From NCBI GenBank assembly GCA_016208165.1, contig JACQYL010000079.1, forward strand, positions 1 to 39,696: 39,696 nt of DNA, read 5' to 3'. The translations under genes were made by a program, and so were the position numbers. The DNA is from Deltaproteobacteria bacterium (GTDB taxonomy: Bacteria > Desulfobacterota > Desulfarculia > JACQYL01). This document shows, in pieces, positions 9,030 to 16,728 of the stretch (position 1 is its first letter; each line of letters begins with the position of its first letter). A model generated the notes under the pieces. It was not told the origin of the DNA. It made no database searches and saw only the letters and a list, made by a program, of their open reading frames with translations.

Positions 9030-9575
9030 TTACTGGAGTTTCATTGTGGTTATGCACGTCTTGCTGTTGTCATAGGTGAGGATTACGGCAATGGCCGAAC
9101 GGCCGAGTCCTTCAATGGTTAACTTGATCGCACGGTTTCTCGGCAGCCATAGTTCCATAAAGCCGTTCCTCAGAGTGGATACGGGTTCGTCGAGGATGGC
9201 GTTGCCGTTCGTATCGACGGCTTTGACGTTAAACGTGGTTTGAGGCAGTTCCCCCTGACAGGAGGACATATAGTGGACCGCTCACGGGTGGGTGCGGTCC
9301 GCGTAGGGCGCTATGGCTACCACCATCTCGTGTTCAGGCAAGGCGACCTTCCTTGTTTCGCCGCTCTGGAATTGAAACACCACTTCTTTTGTTGTGACAT
9401 AGGTTTTCACGGGTTGCCGTTCCCAGTGCCACTGGTTGGCGAGGGCAAGCGCCTGTCGGGCGTCGAGTCCTTGAATTTGCGTTTCGATCGCGGGTTCAGT
9501 CCCTGAAAAGCAGGAGGCAGGTACGGCCGCCCATGCGATGAACGCCAAGAAAACGAGTATCATAGGTTTCTTCAT
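9030..9575 (-). CDS. cueP: CueP-like periplasmic copper protein, probable selenoprotein (in-frame TGA)
   Basis: Read through one TGA (9282-9284), this gene encodes 181 residues. A signal peptide (MKKPMILVFLAFIAWAAVPA) is followed by GLDARQALALANQW, APYADRTHP-Sec-AVHYMSSCQGEL, STLRNGFMELWLPRNRAI and C-terminal KTCITTMKLQ. This fits CueP, a periplasmic copper-binding protein known from Salmonella. From memory, CueP has three conserved cysteines (96, 104, 172). Here Sec98, Cys106 and Cys174 keep the same 8- and 68-residue spacings, so TGA stands exactly at the first of them. The same frame continues with full family similarity after the TGA, which argues against a simple truncation. AAGGAT precedes the ATG at 9575. 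The alternative is a pseudogene or sequencing error; the SECIS-like hairpin after the TGA makes selenocysteine more likely. Confidence 0.8.
9245..9281 (-). promoter_or_regulatory. Putative bacterial SECIS element of the cueP-like gene
   Basis: Directly after the TGA the RNA can fold into a lower stem GCGGU/ACUGC (one G-U pair) and an upper stem UCCUCC/GGGGGA closing the loop UGUCA. The loop starts 22 nt after the UGA and contains GU, as the E. coli fdhF SECIS loop does at a similar distance. A 7-bp inverted repeat GGACCGC/GCGGTCC also flanks the TGA itself. The fold was done by eye. Confidence 0.6.
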
Positions 9576-9928
9576 GGCGGTGGATCCTTGGTTTTGGAGA
9601 TGGGGGCGATGGTGTTAAAAGCGAAAATCGCGCCTGACCTCTTCCTATGAGAATGAGGAGAACAGGCTCACTTGTACGATATTTATTCTAAGGGACAAGA
9701 TGTCGGGTGTCAATCGTTGGCGGATCGTTTGGGGTGCAGTCCGTTGATCGGTGGGGACATCGAGGTTTCAAGAAGAACGTCGATCCTTCTATTACAAAAA
9801 GTGATCGCGCCGTGATGACGGCGTGATCTGACCTGCTTATCTTAGAAAACAAAGAGACAGTGGGTGTCCCTCTCAAAGAAATGGTTGGGGCGCATCTCCT
9901 AACGCTGCCGATCGGAAATGAGGAAACC
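9576..9928. other. Divergent intergenic region between cueP-like and molybdopterin genes
   Basis: This 353-bp spacer should carry promoters in both directions. The only structure I can point to is the palindrome at 9803-9828. No coding content was recognised. Confidence 0.4.
9803..9828. promoter_or_regulatory. Palindrome, possible operator
   Basis: The sequence consists of GATC, one base, CGCCGT, a GATG spacer, ACGGCG, one base and GATC, symmetric over 26 bp. It sits about 100 bp before the molybdopterin/msrAB gene pair and could be a regulator site or a small hairpin. No regulator can be assigned. Confidence 0.35.
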
Positions 9929-10597
9929 ATGGAAAAACGTAGAGACTTCATCCAATTTTGTATTCGATTCGTCGCAGGTGTGGGGATTTCATCCAGTGCG
10001 TTCTTGTCCTCAGCCGAGCGGCTCTACGCAAAGGCCGTCGCAAAGGTCGAAAAGATCCTGTTGCCCAACGGAACGAAACGGGACACCCTGATCCACGAGA
10101 ACCCGAGCGCATTGGATACGAGAAATCTGGAGATCACCCCGCTAGAGGATTTCCAGACCATGGGGATAACCGACCATGGGGTGGATCTGGACACCTGGCG
10201 CTTCGAGGTGGCCGGCGGCGTGAAATCGCCCCTGCAATTCACCTACTCGGAAATCCAGGAGCTGCCTTCCATCGAAAAAGACGTTCTCTTGATCTGTCCG
10301 GGGTTTTTCGCCAACAACGGCCGATGGAAGGGTATTTCGATGAAGGACTTTCTGGACCGGGTCGGCATGGAAAAGGACGTGAGCCATGTGATCTTCAGAG
10401 GGCCGGAAAGCTCGTACGAGAAAGTGGAGAGTTTCCCCATCGAGGAGGTCGTTTCGGGTCAGGTCTTTCTGGCGTATGGCGTAAACGGGCAGTCTCTCCC
10501 AAAGAAACACGGGTTTCCCTTACGCGTTGTGGCGGAGGGACATTATGGATTCGAATGGGTGAAATATGTCTACAAGATGACGTTGGAGAAGGGCTAA
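9929..10597 (+). CDS. Tat-exported molybdopterin-binding oxidoreductase (MsrP/sulfite-oxidase fold)
   Basis: The 222 residues begin with a twin-arginine-type signal (KRRDFIQF followed by a hydrophobic stretch, likely cut near LYAKA). The rest is a single oxidoreductase molybdopterin-binding domain: FEVAGGVKSPLQFTYSEIQELP, then LLICPGFFANNGRWKG with the probable molybdenum-ligand cysteine, then GYG-like LAYGVNGQSLPKKHGFPLRVVAEGHYG. The start at 9929 has GAGG six to seven bases upstream. MsrAB begins 51 bp downstream on the same strand. The MsrP enzymes of this fold reduce methionine sulfoxide in the periplasm, so a role in the same repair process is reasonable. The substrate is not proven, because the protein is shorter than typical MsrP. 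Confidence 0.78.
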   Translation: MEKRRDFIQFCIRFVAGVGISSSAFLSSAERLYAKAVAKVEKILLPNGTKRDTLIHENPSALDTRNLEITPLEDFQTMGITDHGVDLDTWRFEVAGGVKSPLQFTYSEIQELPSIEKDVLLICPGFFANNGRWKGISMKDFLDRVGMEKDVSHVIFRGPESSYEKVESFPIEEVVSGQVFLAYGVNGQSLPKKHGFPLRVVAEGHYGFEWVKYVYKMTLEKG

Positions 10598-10648
10598 ACC
10601 ATCCGCTGTCATGGATGGCGCGGCGCTCTTGTAATAGGAGGGAAACAA

Positions 10649-11809
10649 ATGAAAACCGTTTTGTTGATGGTTGCGGTCATGGCGTTGGCGTCGCTCGCGT
10701 TCGGAGCACAATGGTTCGCCTCGAACCGGCAAGAAGCCGGCGCCGGAATGACGGAAATGAAAGCAAAGGATTCTCACCTGGAAACGGCGACGTTTGCAGG
10801 TGGGTGTTTCTGGTGCGTGGAATCGGACTTCGAAAAGGCGCCGGGCGTTGAGAAAGTGATCTCGGGGTACACCGGAGGTGAAACGAAGAATCCGACCTAC
10901 GAGGAGGTATCCGCCGGCGGAACCGGTCATGTGGAAGCGACTCAGGTATATTACGATCCGCAAAAAGTGTCGTACAAAGAATTACTAGACGTGTTCTGGC
11001 GACACGTGGACCCGACCGATCCGGACGGCCAGTTCGTGGACCGAGGACCCCAGTATCGAACGGTCATTTTCTATCACAGCGAGGAACAGAAGCGTATTGC
11101 AGAGGAATCGAGGAAGGAGCTGGATGCTTCGAATCGGTTCAAAGAGCCTGTGGTAACGGAGATCCGCAAGTTCGACGTTTTTTACCCGGCGGAGGACTAT
11201 CATCAAGACTATTACAAAACGCACCCGGTGCGGTACAAATTCTACCGCTGGAACTCGGGCCGGGACCAGTTCCTGGAAAAAGTCTGGAAGAAGGATGAGG
11301 GGGATACCATGAGTAAAGAAAAGGCCATGGCCGGTGAACATCCTTTGAGAACCGAAGAAGCGTCGAAGTATGGCAAGCCGAGTGACGAAGAATTGAGTAA
11401 GAGGCTGACTCCGATCCAATATAAGGTGGTGCGTGAGGAAGGCACCGAGCCGCCTTTCCGGAATGCCTACTGGGATAATAAGAAAGAAGGCATATACGTG
11501 GACATCGTTTCCGGCGAGCCTCTGTTCAGCTCAAAAGACAAGTACGAATCAGGCACCGGATGGCCGAGTTTTACCAGGCCGCTCGTACCCGGAAACATCG
11601 TCGAGAAAGAAGATAGGAGCTTCTTCACGGTCCGTACCGAGGTACGGAGCAAACATGGAGATTCGCATCTTGGACACGTCTTTAACGACGGTCCGGCGCC
11701 CACGGGCCTGAGATATTGTATGAACTCCGCCGCCCTTCGGTTCATTCCCAAGGAGGACATGGAAAAGGAAGGGTACGGGGAGTTCCTTAAAATCTTCAAT
11801 GAAAAATAG
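10649..11809 (+). CDS. msrAB: Exported peptide methionine sulfoxide reductase MsrA-MsrB fusion
   Basis: This bifunctional enzyme reduces methionine-S- and R-sulfoxide in proteins. Residues 1-20 are a signal peptide ([20 protein letters not shown]), so it acts in the envelope. The MsrA domain (about 45-205) has the catalytic GGCFWC (Cys53, Cys56), and the MsrB domain (about 250-380) has [11 protein letters not shown] with catalytic Cys357. MsrB lacks the zinc CxxC pairs, reading [11 protein letters not shown]. It has SGTGWPSF where Neisseria-type fusions carry a resolving cysteine (SGCGWPSF). How it is re-reduced is therefore unclear; another thiol or selenol partner nearby could serve. AGGAGGG lies upstream of the ATG. 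It probably forms an operon with the molybdopterin gene before it. Confidence 0.93.
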   Translation: MKTVLLMVAVMALASLAFGAQWFASNRQEAGAGMTEMKAKDSHLETATFAGGCFWCVESDFEKAPGVEKVISGYTGGETKNPTYEEVSAGGTGHVEATQVYYDPQKVSYKELLDVFWRHVDPTDPDGQFVDRGPQYRTVIFYHSEEQKRIAEESRKELDASNRFKEPVVTEIRKFDVFYPAEDYHQDYYKTHPVRYKFYRWNSGRDQFLEKVWKKDEGDTMSKEKAMAGEHPLRTEEASKYGKPSDEELSKRLTPIQYKVVREEGTEPPFRNAYWDNKKEGIYVDIVSGEPLFSSKDKYESGTGWPSFTRPLVPGNIVEKEDRSFFTVRTEVRSKHGDSHLGHVFNDGPAPTGLRYCMNSAALRFIPKEDMEKEGYGEFLKIFNEK

Positions 11810-11898
11810 TCGCTTGGGGCAGGCGTCCACATGACGGCGTAGAAGTCAGACGGGCGGAGCCTGCTTTTCCTTTGCAGACTCACAGGAGGGTTAGAGCG

Positions 11899-12207
11899 GT
11901 GCAGGTAGCGCGCAGTTTCATATCCGGACCCTCATGGTTCATGGCTCTTATGGCCGCTTTTCTTATGTTGAGCGTAGGCGCCATGACCGCGCATGCCGGA
12001 GCTGTTTCCAGGGTTACGTTTTACGTCTATTGATACGACGTAGGCAAAGCCGCCCTGGAGGGGCTGAAAGGCGTGGAAGAGGTCGAAAGAGGATGGAAGA
12101 ATTTCAAAGAAATCAACACGGTGTACTATGATCCCGAACTGATCCCCATACAGGAGTTGGAAGCTGCTCTTAAAAAGGCGGGGACTTATCGGGGAACGGC
12201 GCATTAG
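11899..12207 (+). CDS. Small exported HMA-like protein, probable selenoprotein (in-frame TGA)
   Basis: With the TGA at 12031-12033 read as selenocysteine, this gene gives 102 residues. It starts at GTG with AGGAGGG eight bases upstream. A signal peptide ends near MTAHA, then comes VTFYVY-Sec-YDVGKAALEGLKGVEEVE and NTVYYDPELIPIQELEAALKKAGTY. This is the pattern of a heavy-metal-associated (HMA, MerP/CopZ-like) fold, where CxxC is followed 14 residues later by GV. Sec45 aligns with the second cysteine of CxxC by that spacing; the first cysteine is replaced (Tyr at -3). It lies 89 bp after msrAB and is followed by a strong terminator. A metal-trafficking or thiol/selenol redox role is inferred. 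The gene would be a useless 44-residue stub without readthrough. Confidence 0.72.
12049..12072 (+). promoter_or_regulatory. Putative bacterial SECIS element of the HMA-like gene
   Basis: After the TGA the RNA can pair GCCC with GGGC around a UGGAG loop that begins 23 nt after the UGA, with an outer GCC/GGC pairing across a small internal loop. The distance is nearly the same as in the cueP-like gene and the loop holds G residues. The fold is by eye and alternative pairings exist. Confidence 0.5.
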
Positions 12208-12227
12208 TGCTCAATCGTATGAATCCA

Positions 12228-12269
12228 CTGAGGGAACTTCCGGGGGACGGGAGTTCCCTCAGGTTTTTT
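12228..12269 (+). terminator. Rho-independent terminator after the HMA-like gene
   Basis: An 11-bp perfect stem (CTGAGGGAACT / AGTTCCCTCAG) closes a 13-nt loop and is followed by GTTTTTT. It lies 20 bp after the stop at 12207 and ends the molybdopterin-msrAB-HMA transcription unit before the convergent lpd gene. Confidence 0.88.
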
Positions 12270-12484
12270 CATCTCTGTTCAGCGCTGCCCCGTCGCCGGC
12301 GGCTCGGCGGCTCGGCGGTTCGATGGATGGAGAGCCGGGATCGCCCGGCCTCAGGGGCGAACTCCACGCTGGTTACACATGAGAGGAAATCCATTGTCCG
12401 GCTGGACCGTGTCTTTTGGACGGACGCCCCCGCGCAGCTCCGCATGACGATCTTGGTGTGGATCGGGAGCCCATCCCATTGCCG

Positions 12485-13921
12485 TCACCATTCGTGCGCC
12501 GAGAGGTCGAGCGCTTTGAAACTCACTTCCAGCATCACCTCGGAAAGTGTGGGATGGGCGTGGATCGTTTCGGCTAAATCACGCACGGTGGCTCCTATCT
12601 GAACCGCCAGGGCGCCCTCCGCAATCAAGTCGGTGGCGTGGGCTCCGATGATATGAACCCCCAATATCCGCCCGGTTTCCCGATTCGTGACGAGCTTCGC
12701 CATGCCCGCGATTTCACCGATAACGTGAGCCTTCCCCAGGGTACGGAACAACACGCTTTCGCAGCGAACCGGAATCCCTCGCTCTCGAGCCTGGACTTCG
12801 GTCAGTCCCACGTTGGCGATCTCCGGTGAGGTGAATACCGCGCCGGGAACCACTTCGTAATTCATGAGACGGCTCGCGCCCATAACATTTTCAGCGGCCA
12901 CGATCCCTTCGGTGGAGGCCACATGGGCGAGCATGACTTTAGAAGGTCCTAGCACGTCGCCGATGGCGTATACCCCTCGGACGTCGGTCTCCATGTGTTC
13001 GTGCACGGGAATCCATCCACGGGCGTCCGTGCGCACACCGACGGTTTCCAGGCCCGCGCCGGATGTATTAGGCGTTCGGCCGATGCACACCAGCACTTTG
13101 TCCACATGCACGGTTTGGGTCTTTTGCTCTTTACGTTTGATTTCCTGGGCAAAGGGGGACTGCCCCACCGTGACCCTCAATTGATCGCCGTCTTCGTCGA
13201 CGGATTGAACGACCCGGTTGACCAGGAACTTGATTTTGCGTTTCTTCATCTCGCGCTGAAGAACCGTCGAGCAGTCTTCGTCCACGGATTCGATCGGAAG
13301 GATCCGAGACATGGCTTCCACCACCGTGACTTCCGATCCCAGGGACGCGAAAATGAAGGCGAATTCGCAGCCAACGACCCCACCGCCGACGATCAGGACG
13401 GATCGAGGGACTTCCGATAGGCTGAGTGCGTGGTTGCTGGACAGGACCCGGTTCCCGTCGAAGGGAAACGCTGGAATTTCGAGGGGCTGCGCACCCAAAG
13501 CCAGGATCAGCCGGTCCCAGGGGACTTCCAACTGCCGGCCGTTCTCCTGGATGACCGTCACCAGTCCGTGGCCGGCTACGGTTCCGCGTCCCTTTACAAA
13601 CGTTACTTTGCGGTGTTTCAGGAGGTTCAGGATTCCTTGGGCCTGCTCTCGTATCAGCTCCTGTTTCCGGGCCATGACTCGCTTCATGTCCGTGCGCAGG
13701 GTCCCCTCCATCGAGATGCCGAACTCGTCGGCTCGGCGGAAGTCTTCCATCAGATCCGCCGTCCGTTTCATGATCTTGGTGGGGATGCACCCCCAATTCA
13801 GGCAGGTACCGCCTACACCTTCTTTTTCTATGAGGGTTACCTCCCCTCCCAACTGCGCGGCCCGAGCAGCGGCCACGTAGCCTCCGGGCCCTGCACCGAT
13901 GATCGCGACTCTTGTCGCCAT
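12485..13921 (-). CDS. lpd: Dihydrolipoamide dehydrogenase (E3)
   Basis: This FAD-dependent disulfide oxidoreductase has 478 residues, the usual E3 length. The N-terminal FAD motif is VAIIGAGPGGYVAA and the redox disulfide is GGTCLNWGCIPTK. The NAD-binding motif is VLIVGGGVVGCEFAFIFASLG, the second FAD motif is VYAIGDV, and the C-terminal HAHPTLSE carries the catalytic histidine. GGAGG lies about eleven bases before the ATG at 13921. No lipoyl-enzyme partner genes (2-oxoacid dehydrogenase or glycine cleavage) are next to it, so the complex it serves cannot be read from here. Confidence 0.95.
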   Translation of the reverse strand: MATRVAIIGAGPGGYVAAARAAQLGGEVTLIEKEGVGGTCLNWGCIPTKIMKRTADLMEDFRRADEFGISMEGTLRTDMKRVMARKQELIREQAQGILNLLKHRKVTFVKGRGTVAGHGLVTVIQENGRQLEVPWDRLILALGAQPLEIPAFPFDGNRVLSSNHALSLSEVPRSVLIVGGGVVGCEFAFIFASLGSEVTVVEAMSRILPIESVDEDCSTVLQREMKKRKIKFLVNRVVQSVDEDGDQLRVTVGQSPFAQEIKRKEQKTQTVHVDKVLVCIGRTPNTSGAGLETVGVRTDARGWIPVHEHMETDVRGVYAIGDVLGPSKVMLAHVASTEGIVAAENVMGASRLMNYEVVPGAVFTSPEIANVGLTEVQARERGIPVRCESVLFRTLGKAHVIGEIAGMAKLVTNRETGRILGVHIIGAHATDLIAEGALAVQIGATVRDLAETIHAHPTLSEVMLEVSFKALDLSAHEW

Positions 13922-14167
13922 GTGAATCACACCTCCATCGTTATAGGCTCTTGATCGTTCATTCAGCAGAGCTGCCGTTCAGAGAATGGGAAGACCTTTT
14001 TCAGAAAAGCGTCCCGGTGTTGGTGAGGACGGCCGGTCCGCCGTCTCCATTGTGATACAGTGTTTATTCCGCTGCAGGTCCGCCGATGCACCCAACCAAT
14101 TCGAAACTATTTCGTTTTCTCCAATCACGAACAACCGGCGCGTTGGAGCACATTGTATCGAGGTCTA

Positions 14168-15325
14168 CTACCGTAGGTCACGGAAGAAGGCGCGGATATC
14201 TTCAACCAGGGCCTCGGGCTCCTCGAGGGCCGCAAAGTGGCCTCCCTGTGGCATGGCGGTCCACCGCTTCAAGTTGAACATGCGGGCGGCCCATTCTTTG
14301 GGGGGTCTCAAGATTTCCCCTGGGAAGGCCGCTACGGCCGTAGGAGCCTCGATCCGTTCGCCGGGCCCGAGCCGCCAGGGTCGGTGCTTCAACCGATGGT
14401 ACAGGTAGAAAGAGCTGTTGATCGTTCCGGTGACCCAGTAGATCATGATGTTGGTGAGGAGCTCGTCCTTGGTGATGCGGTCTTCGAGATCTCCGTGACA
14501 ATCGGTCCACGTTTGGAACTTCTCCGTGATCCAGGCGGCCAGTCCTGCCGGCGAGTCGTTGAGACCGTACGCCAGGGTCTGGGGTTTGGTCCCCTGTATC
14601 CATTGATACCCGGTCTCCTCCGCCAGGAAATATTTGGACTCCTCGATAAACGCTTTTTCCGCATCGGACAGATCCGCGCGGTCGCGGGGATGCGGGGCCA
14701 AGGGCACCATGTTGAGATGAATGCCTACCGTTTTGTCCGAATGAGCAAAGCCCAACCGGGCGGTAACGAATGATCCCCAGTCGCCTCCCTGAGCCGCAAA
14801 GCGCTGAAAGCCCAGTACATCCGACATGAGGCGCGCGAACAGGTCGGCGATTTCTTCGATGCCCAGACGGCGCTGGTCCGGTGAGTGGGAGAAGCCATAG
14901 CCGGGCAGGGACGGCGCCACCACGGTGAAAGCGTCTTTGGGATCGCCTCCGTAACGACCGGGATCGGTAAGCGGTCCGATAATCTTGGTGAACTCGAAGA
15001 TGGATCCCGGCCAGCCGTGGGTCAAAAGCAAGGGCAGGGGAGCGGGACCTACGCCCGGCTGGTGGATGTAATGAAGGGTAATATCCTCCATCCGGACTCG
15101 ATAATGGTCGAGCCGGTTCAGCGAAGCCTCCCGGGCGCGCCAGTCATAATCCCGTCTCCAGTAGTCGATCAATTCCTTGACATAAGATCGTTCGGCTCCG
15201 TATTGCCAACCCGCGCCGGGTATCTCGTCCGGCAGGCGTGTGGCTGCCAGACGACGGCGTAGATCCTCCAATACGGCCTCTTCAACGGCAAAGACAAAAC
15301 GCTCGGGTTTTGAACCGGGACTCAC
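14168..15325 (-). CDS. Epoxide hydrolase (alpha/beta hydrolase with N-terminal EHN domain)
   Basis: The 385 residues match the microsomal-type epoxide hydrolase layout. An N-terminal EHN region (LEDLRRRLAATRLPDE, WRRDYDWRAREASLNRLDHY) precedes the hydrolase core. The core has oxyanion motif HGWPGS, nucleophile aspartate in GGDWGS and catalytic histidine in PQGGHFAALEEPE; the lid tyrosines probably include YQWIQGTKPQTLAYGLNDSP. I start it at the GTG at 15325, with AAGGAGG eight bases upstream; the longer in-frame ATG version would overlap the ferredoxin-like gene. Its GTG overlaps that gene's TGA in the sequence GTGA, suggesting coupled translation. The substrate is unknown. Confidence 0.9.
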   Translation of the reverse strand: MSPGSKPERFVFAVEEAVLEDLRRRLAATRLPDEIPGAGWQYGAERSYVKELIDYWRRDYDWRAREASLNRLDHYRVRMEDITLHYIHQPGVGPAPLPLLLTHGWPGSIFEFTKIIGPLTDPGRYGGDPKDAFTVVAPSLPGYGFSHSPDQRRLGIEEIADLFARLMSDVLGFQRFAAQGGDWGSFVTARLGFAHSDKTVGIHLNMVPLAPHPRDRADLSDAEKAFIEESKYFLAEETGYQWIQGTKPQTLAYGLNDSPAGLAAWITEKFQTWTDCHGDLEDRITKDELLTNIMIYWVTGTINSSFYLYHRLKHRPWRLGPGERIEAPTAVAAFPGEILRPPKEWAARMFNLKRWTAMPQGGHFAALEEPEALVEDIRAFFRDLR

Positions 15326-15510
15326 GGCAAGTCCTCCTTCGATATAAGGATTTCCACGTCGAATCGGTTGGTCCTGTCTATTCGATAGGGTCGAATGAAC
15401 GATCTGGAAGGCTGAAATTTCTTTTCCGGCGACTGGAAAAACGAACAGACAAGCTGACAAAGAAGGCATCCCGAACAATTCTCCGGCTGGGCTACCCTGG
15501 TCTGCTTCAT
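15322..15510 (-). CDS. Small one-cluster ferredoxin-like protein
   Basis: The 62 residues carry one [4Fe-4S] motif near the N-terminus, NCSGCLLCQLVCSFF (C-x2-C-x2-C-x3-C). A KFQPSRSFIRPYRIDRTNRFDV segment follows, as in the N-terminal half of the two-cluster electron-transfer subunits that accompany aldehyde:ferredoxin oxidoreductases. The expected second cluster is absent. GAGGAT precedes the ATG, and the stop overlaps the epoxide hydrolase start (GTGA), so it appears translated in spite of its short length. It is either a shortened ferredoxin or a stub kept for its coupling role. Confidence 0.6.
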   Translation of the reverse strand: MKQTRVAQPENCSGCLLCQLVCSFFQSPEKKFQPSRSFIRPYRIDRTNRFDVEILISKEDLP

Positions 15511-15653
15511 GGTATCGATCCTCTTTTCGAGTTACTTGAAATTATGCACGCCGCGTTTTCGAACCTGTTTCAGAAGCTCCTCCCATGATTCTGCTCCTGA
15601 TCTATATGCTTTTGCTTTTCATATCAAACGGTTATGCGATACTCAAGCCCCTT

Positions 15654-15783
15654 TCATGGATATTTGCCAAATAATGCACGTCTAATTGAAAAATGGACTT
15701 TGCTGCGTCGATTGATGCGAATGGCCTGCAGGGGGCAATTGGTGGCGCAATTCTCGCATACCCGGCACTTGGCCGGTTCCGGC
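15654..15783 (-). pseudogene. Ferredoxin fragment downstream of the IclR gene
   Basis: Right after the IclR stop, one frame reads KCRVCENCATNCPLQAIRI, a clear [4Fe-4S] motif, before ending in a TGA after about 25 unrelated residues. It has no start codon or ribosome-binding site of its own, and no second cluster. I take it as the remnant of an iron-sulfur protein gene. Confidence 0.5.
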
Positions 15784-16575
15784 CTACATCTTCGAGTATC
15801 CCAAATCGGTGGAGATCGTTGCGCATGTCTGCTTGACCAGAGCAACAATCCGGTCCACATCCTTATTCAGATCGCGTTGACCCAAAGGCAGAGCCGTGCC
15901 GAGGGCCGCCACGACCCGGCGGGTATAATCCCGTATGGGGGCCGCGATACCGATAATGCCTTCGACTGTTTCCTCCTTTTCCACCACGTATCCCTGATCG
16001 CGAATCTGCTCCAGCCGCGCGGTGAAGGTTTCTTCATCCGTGATGGAGAAGGGCGTGTACGGCTGCAGGGGCTCTTCGCTTAAGATCTGTTTCACGTTTT
16101 CAGGGTCGAGGTTCGCCATCAATACCATCCCCAACATGCCGTAGTGCAAGGGACGACTCCACCCGATGTCCGAAGAAATCCGGATCATTCCTACGCCTTC
16201 GCGTTTATCGATGTACACCAGCCGGTTGTCCTGTCTAATTGCCAGGAGAACGCACGTGCCGGCTTCACTTTGAAGGTCGGTCATCGGATGCGCGGCTGCG
16301 CGGCGCAAGGAGAAGGAGGAAAAGACAATGCCGCCCAACTCGAAAAGGCGGATCCCGAGCTGATAGATTTTAGTCCGGGCGTCGAACTGAAGATATCCGC
16401 GGCCGGTGAGATTGGCGGTCAACCGTTTGGCGGTGGTCATGTTGAGCCCGGTGCGACGCACCAGATCGGACAGGGTCAATTCCTTGTTCTGAAAGTCGAA
16501 GCAGTCCAGAATATCGAGGGCGCGCTCGAGTGCCTGTACCCGGTAAATCGAATCTCTGAGCGCATGTTGTTTCAT
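15784..16575 (-). CDS. IclR-family transcriptional regulator
   Basis: The 263 residues have an N-terminal winged helix-turn-helix (ALERALDILDCFDFQNKELTLSDLVRRTGLNMTTAKRLTANLTGRGYL) and a C-terminal ligand-binding IclR domain. The latter includes GTCVLLAIRQDNRLVYIDKREG, LHYGMLGMVLMANL, and VEGIIGIAAPIRDYTRRVVAALG. AAAGGAT lies upstream of the ATG. It is transcribed away from the hcr-like operon. The 25-bp palindrome between them is its likely binding site, and an aromatic acid or aryl-CoA its likely effector; both are inferred from position. Confidence 0.9.
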   Translation of the reverse strand: MKQHALRDSIYRVQALERALDILDCFDFQNKELTLSDLVRRTGLNMTTAKRLTANLTGRGYLQFDARTKIYQLGIRLFELGGIVFSSFSLRRAAAHPMTDLQSEAGTCVLLAIRQDNRLVYIDKREGVGMIRISSDIGWSRPLHYGMLGMVLMANLDPENVKQILSEEPLQPYTPFSITDEETFTARLEQIRDQGYVVEKEETVEGIIGIAAPIRDYTRRVVAALGTALPLGQRDLNKDVDRIVALVKQTCATISTDLGYSKM

Positions 16576-16686
16576 AGGAGGAATCCTTTCAAAGTCAGGA
16601 GGGGTAGTTCGTGGTACGTCTTAAACTCAATGGAAAAAACGATGTTGCGGCCCGTCCGGCGAAGTCGGAATCGAAACAGTTTTCCG

Positions 16687-16716
16687 TTGACAGCGGTAGT
16701 TCCATCATACTAAACT
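16687..16716 (+). promoter_or_regulatory. Possible sigma-70 promoter of the hcr-like operon
   Basis: TTGACA at 16687-16692 is followed after 18 bp by TAAACT (four of six matches to TATAAT). Predicted transcription would start near 16723, just before the palindrome at 16729-16753, which fits repression by a protein bound there. The match was found by eye. Confidence 0.4.
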
Positions 16717-16728
16717 ATGATTCTGAAA

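Noticed and set aside
9282-9575. Reading the 97-residue and 79-residue halves at 9282-9575 and 9030-9269 as two separate genes
   Set aside because: They are in the same frame, separated only by one TGA and four codons, and together match one CueP-like protein. The downstream ATG has no ribosome-binding site of its own.
12031-12033. TGA as a simple nonsense mutation in the HMA-like gene
   Set aside because: The frame after it keeps the expected HMA spacing and ends at a normal stop 20 bp before a strong terminator. A similar TGA at a conserved Cys position lies 2.7 kb away. It cannot be excluded without the genome.
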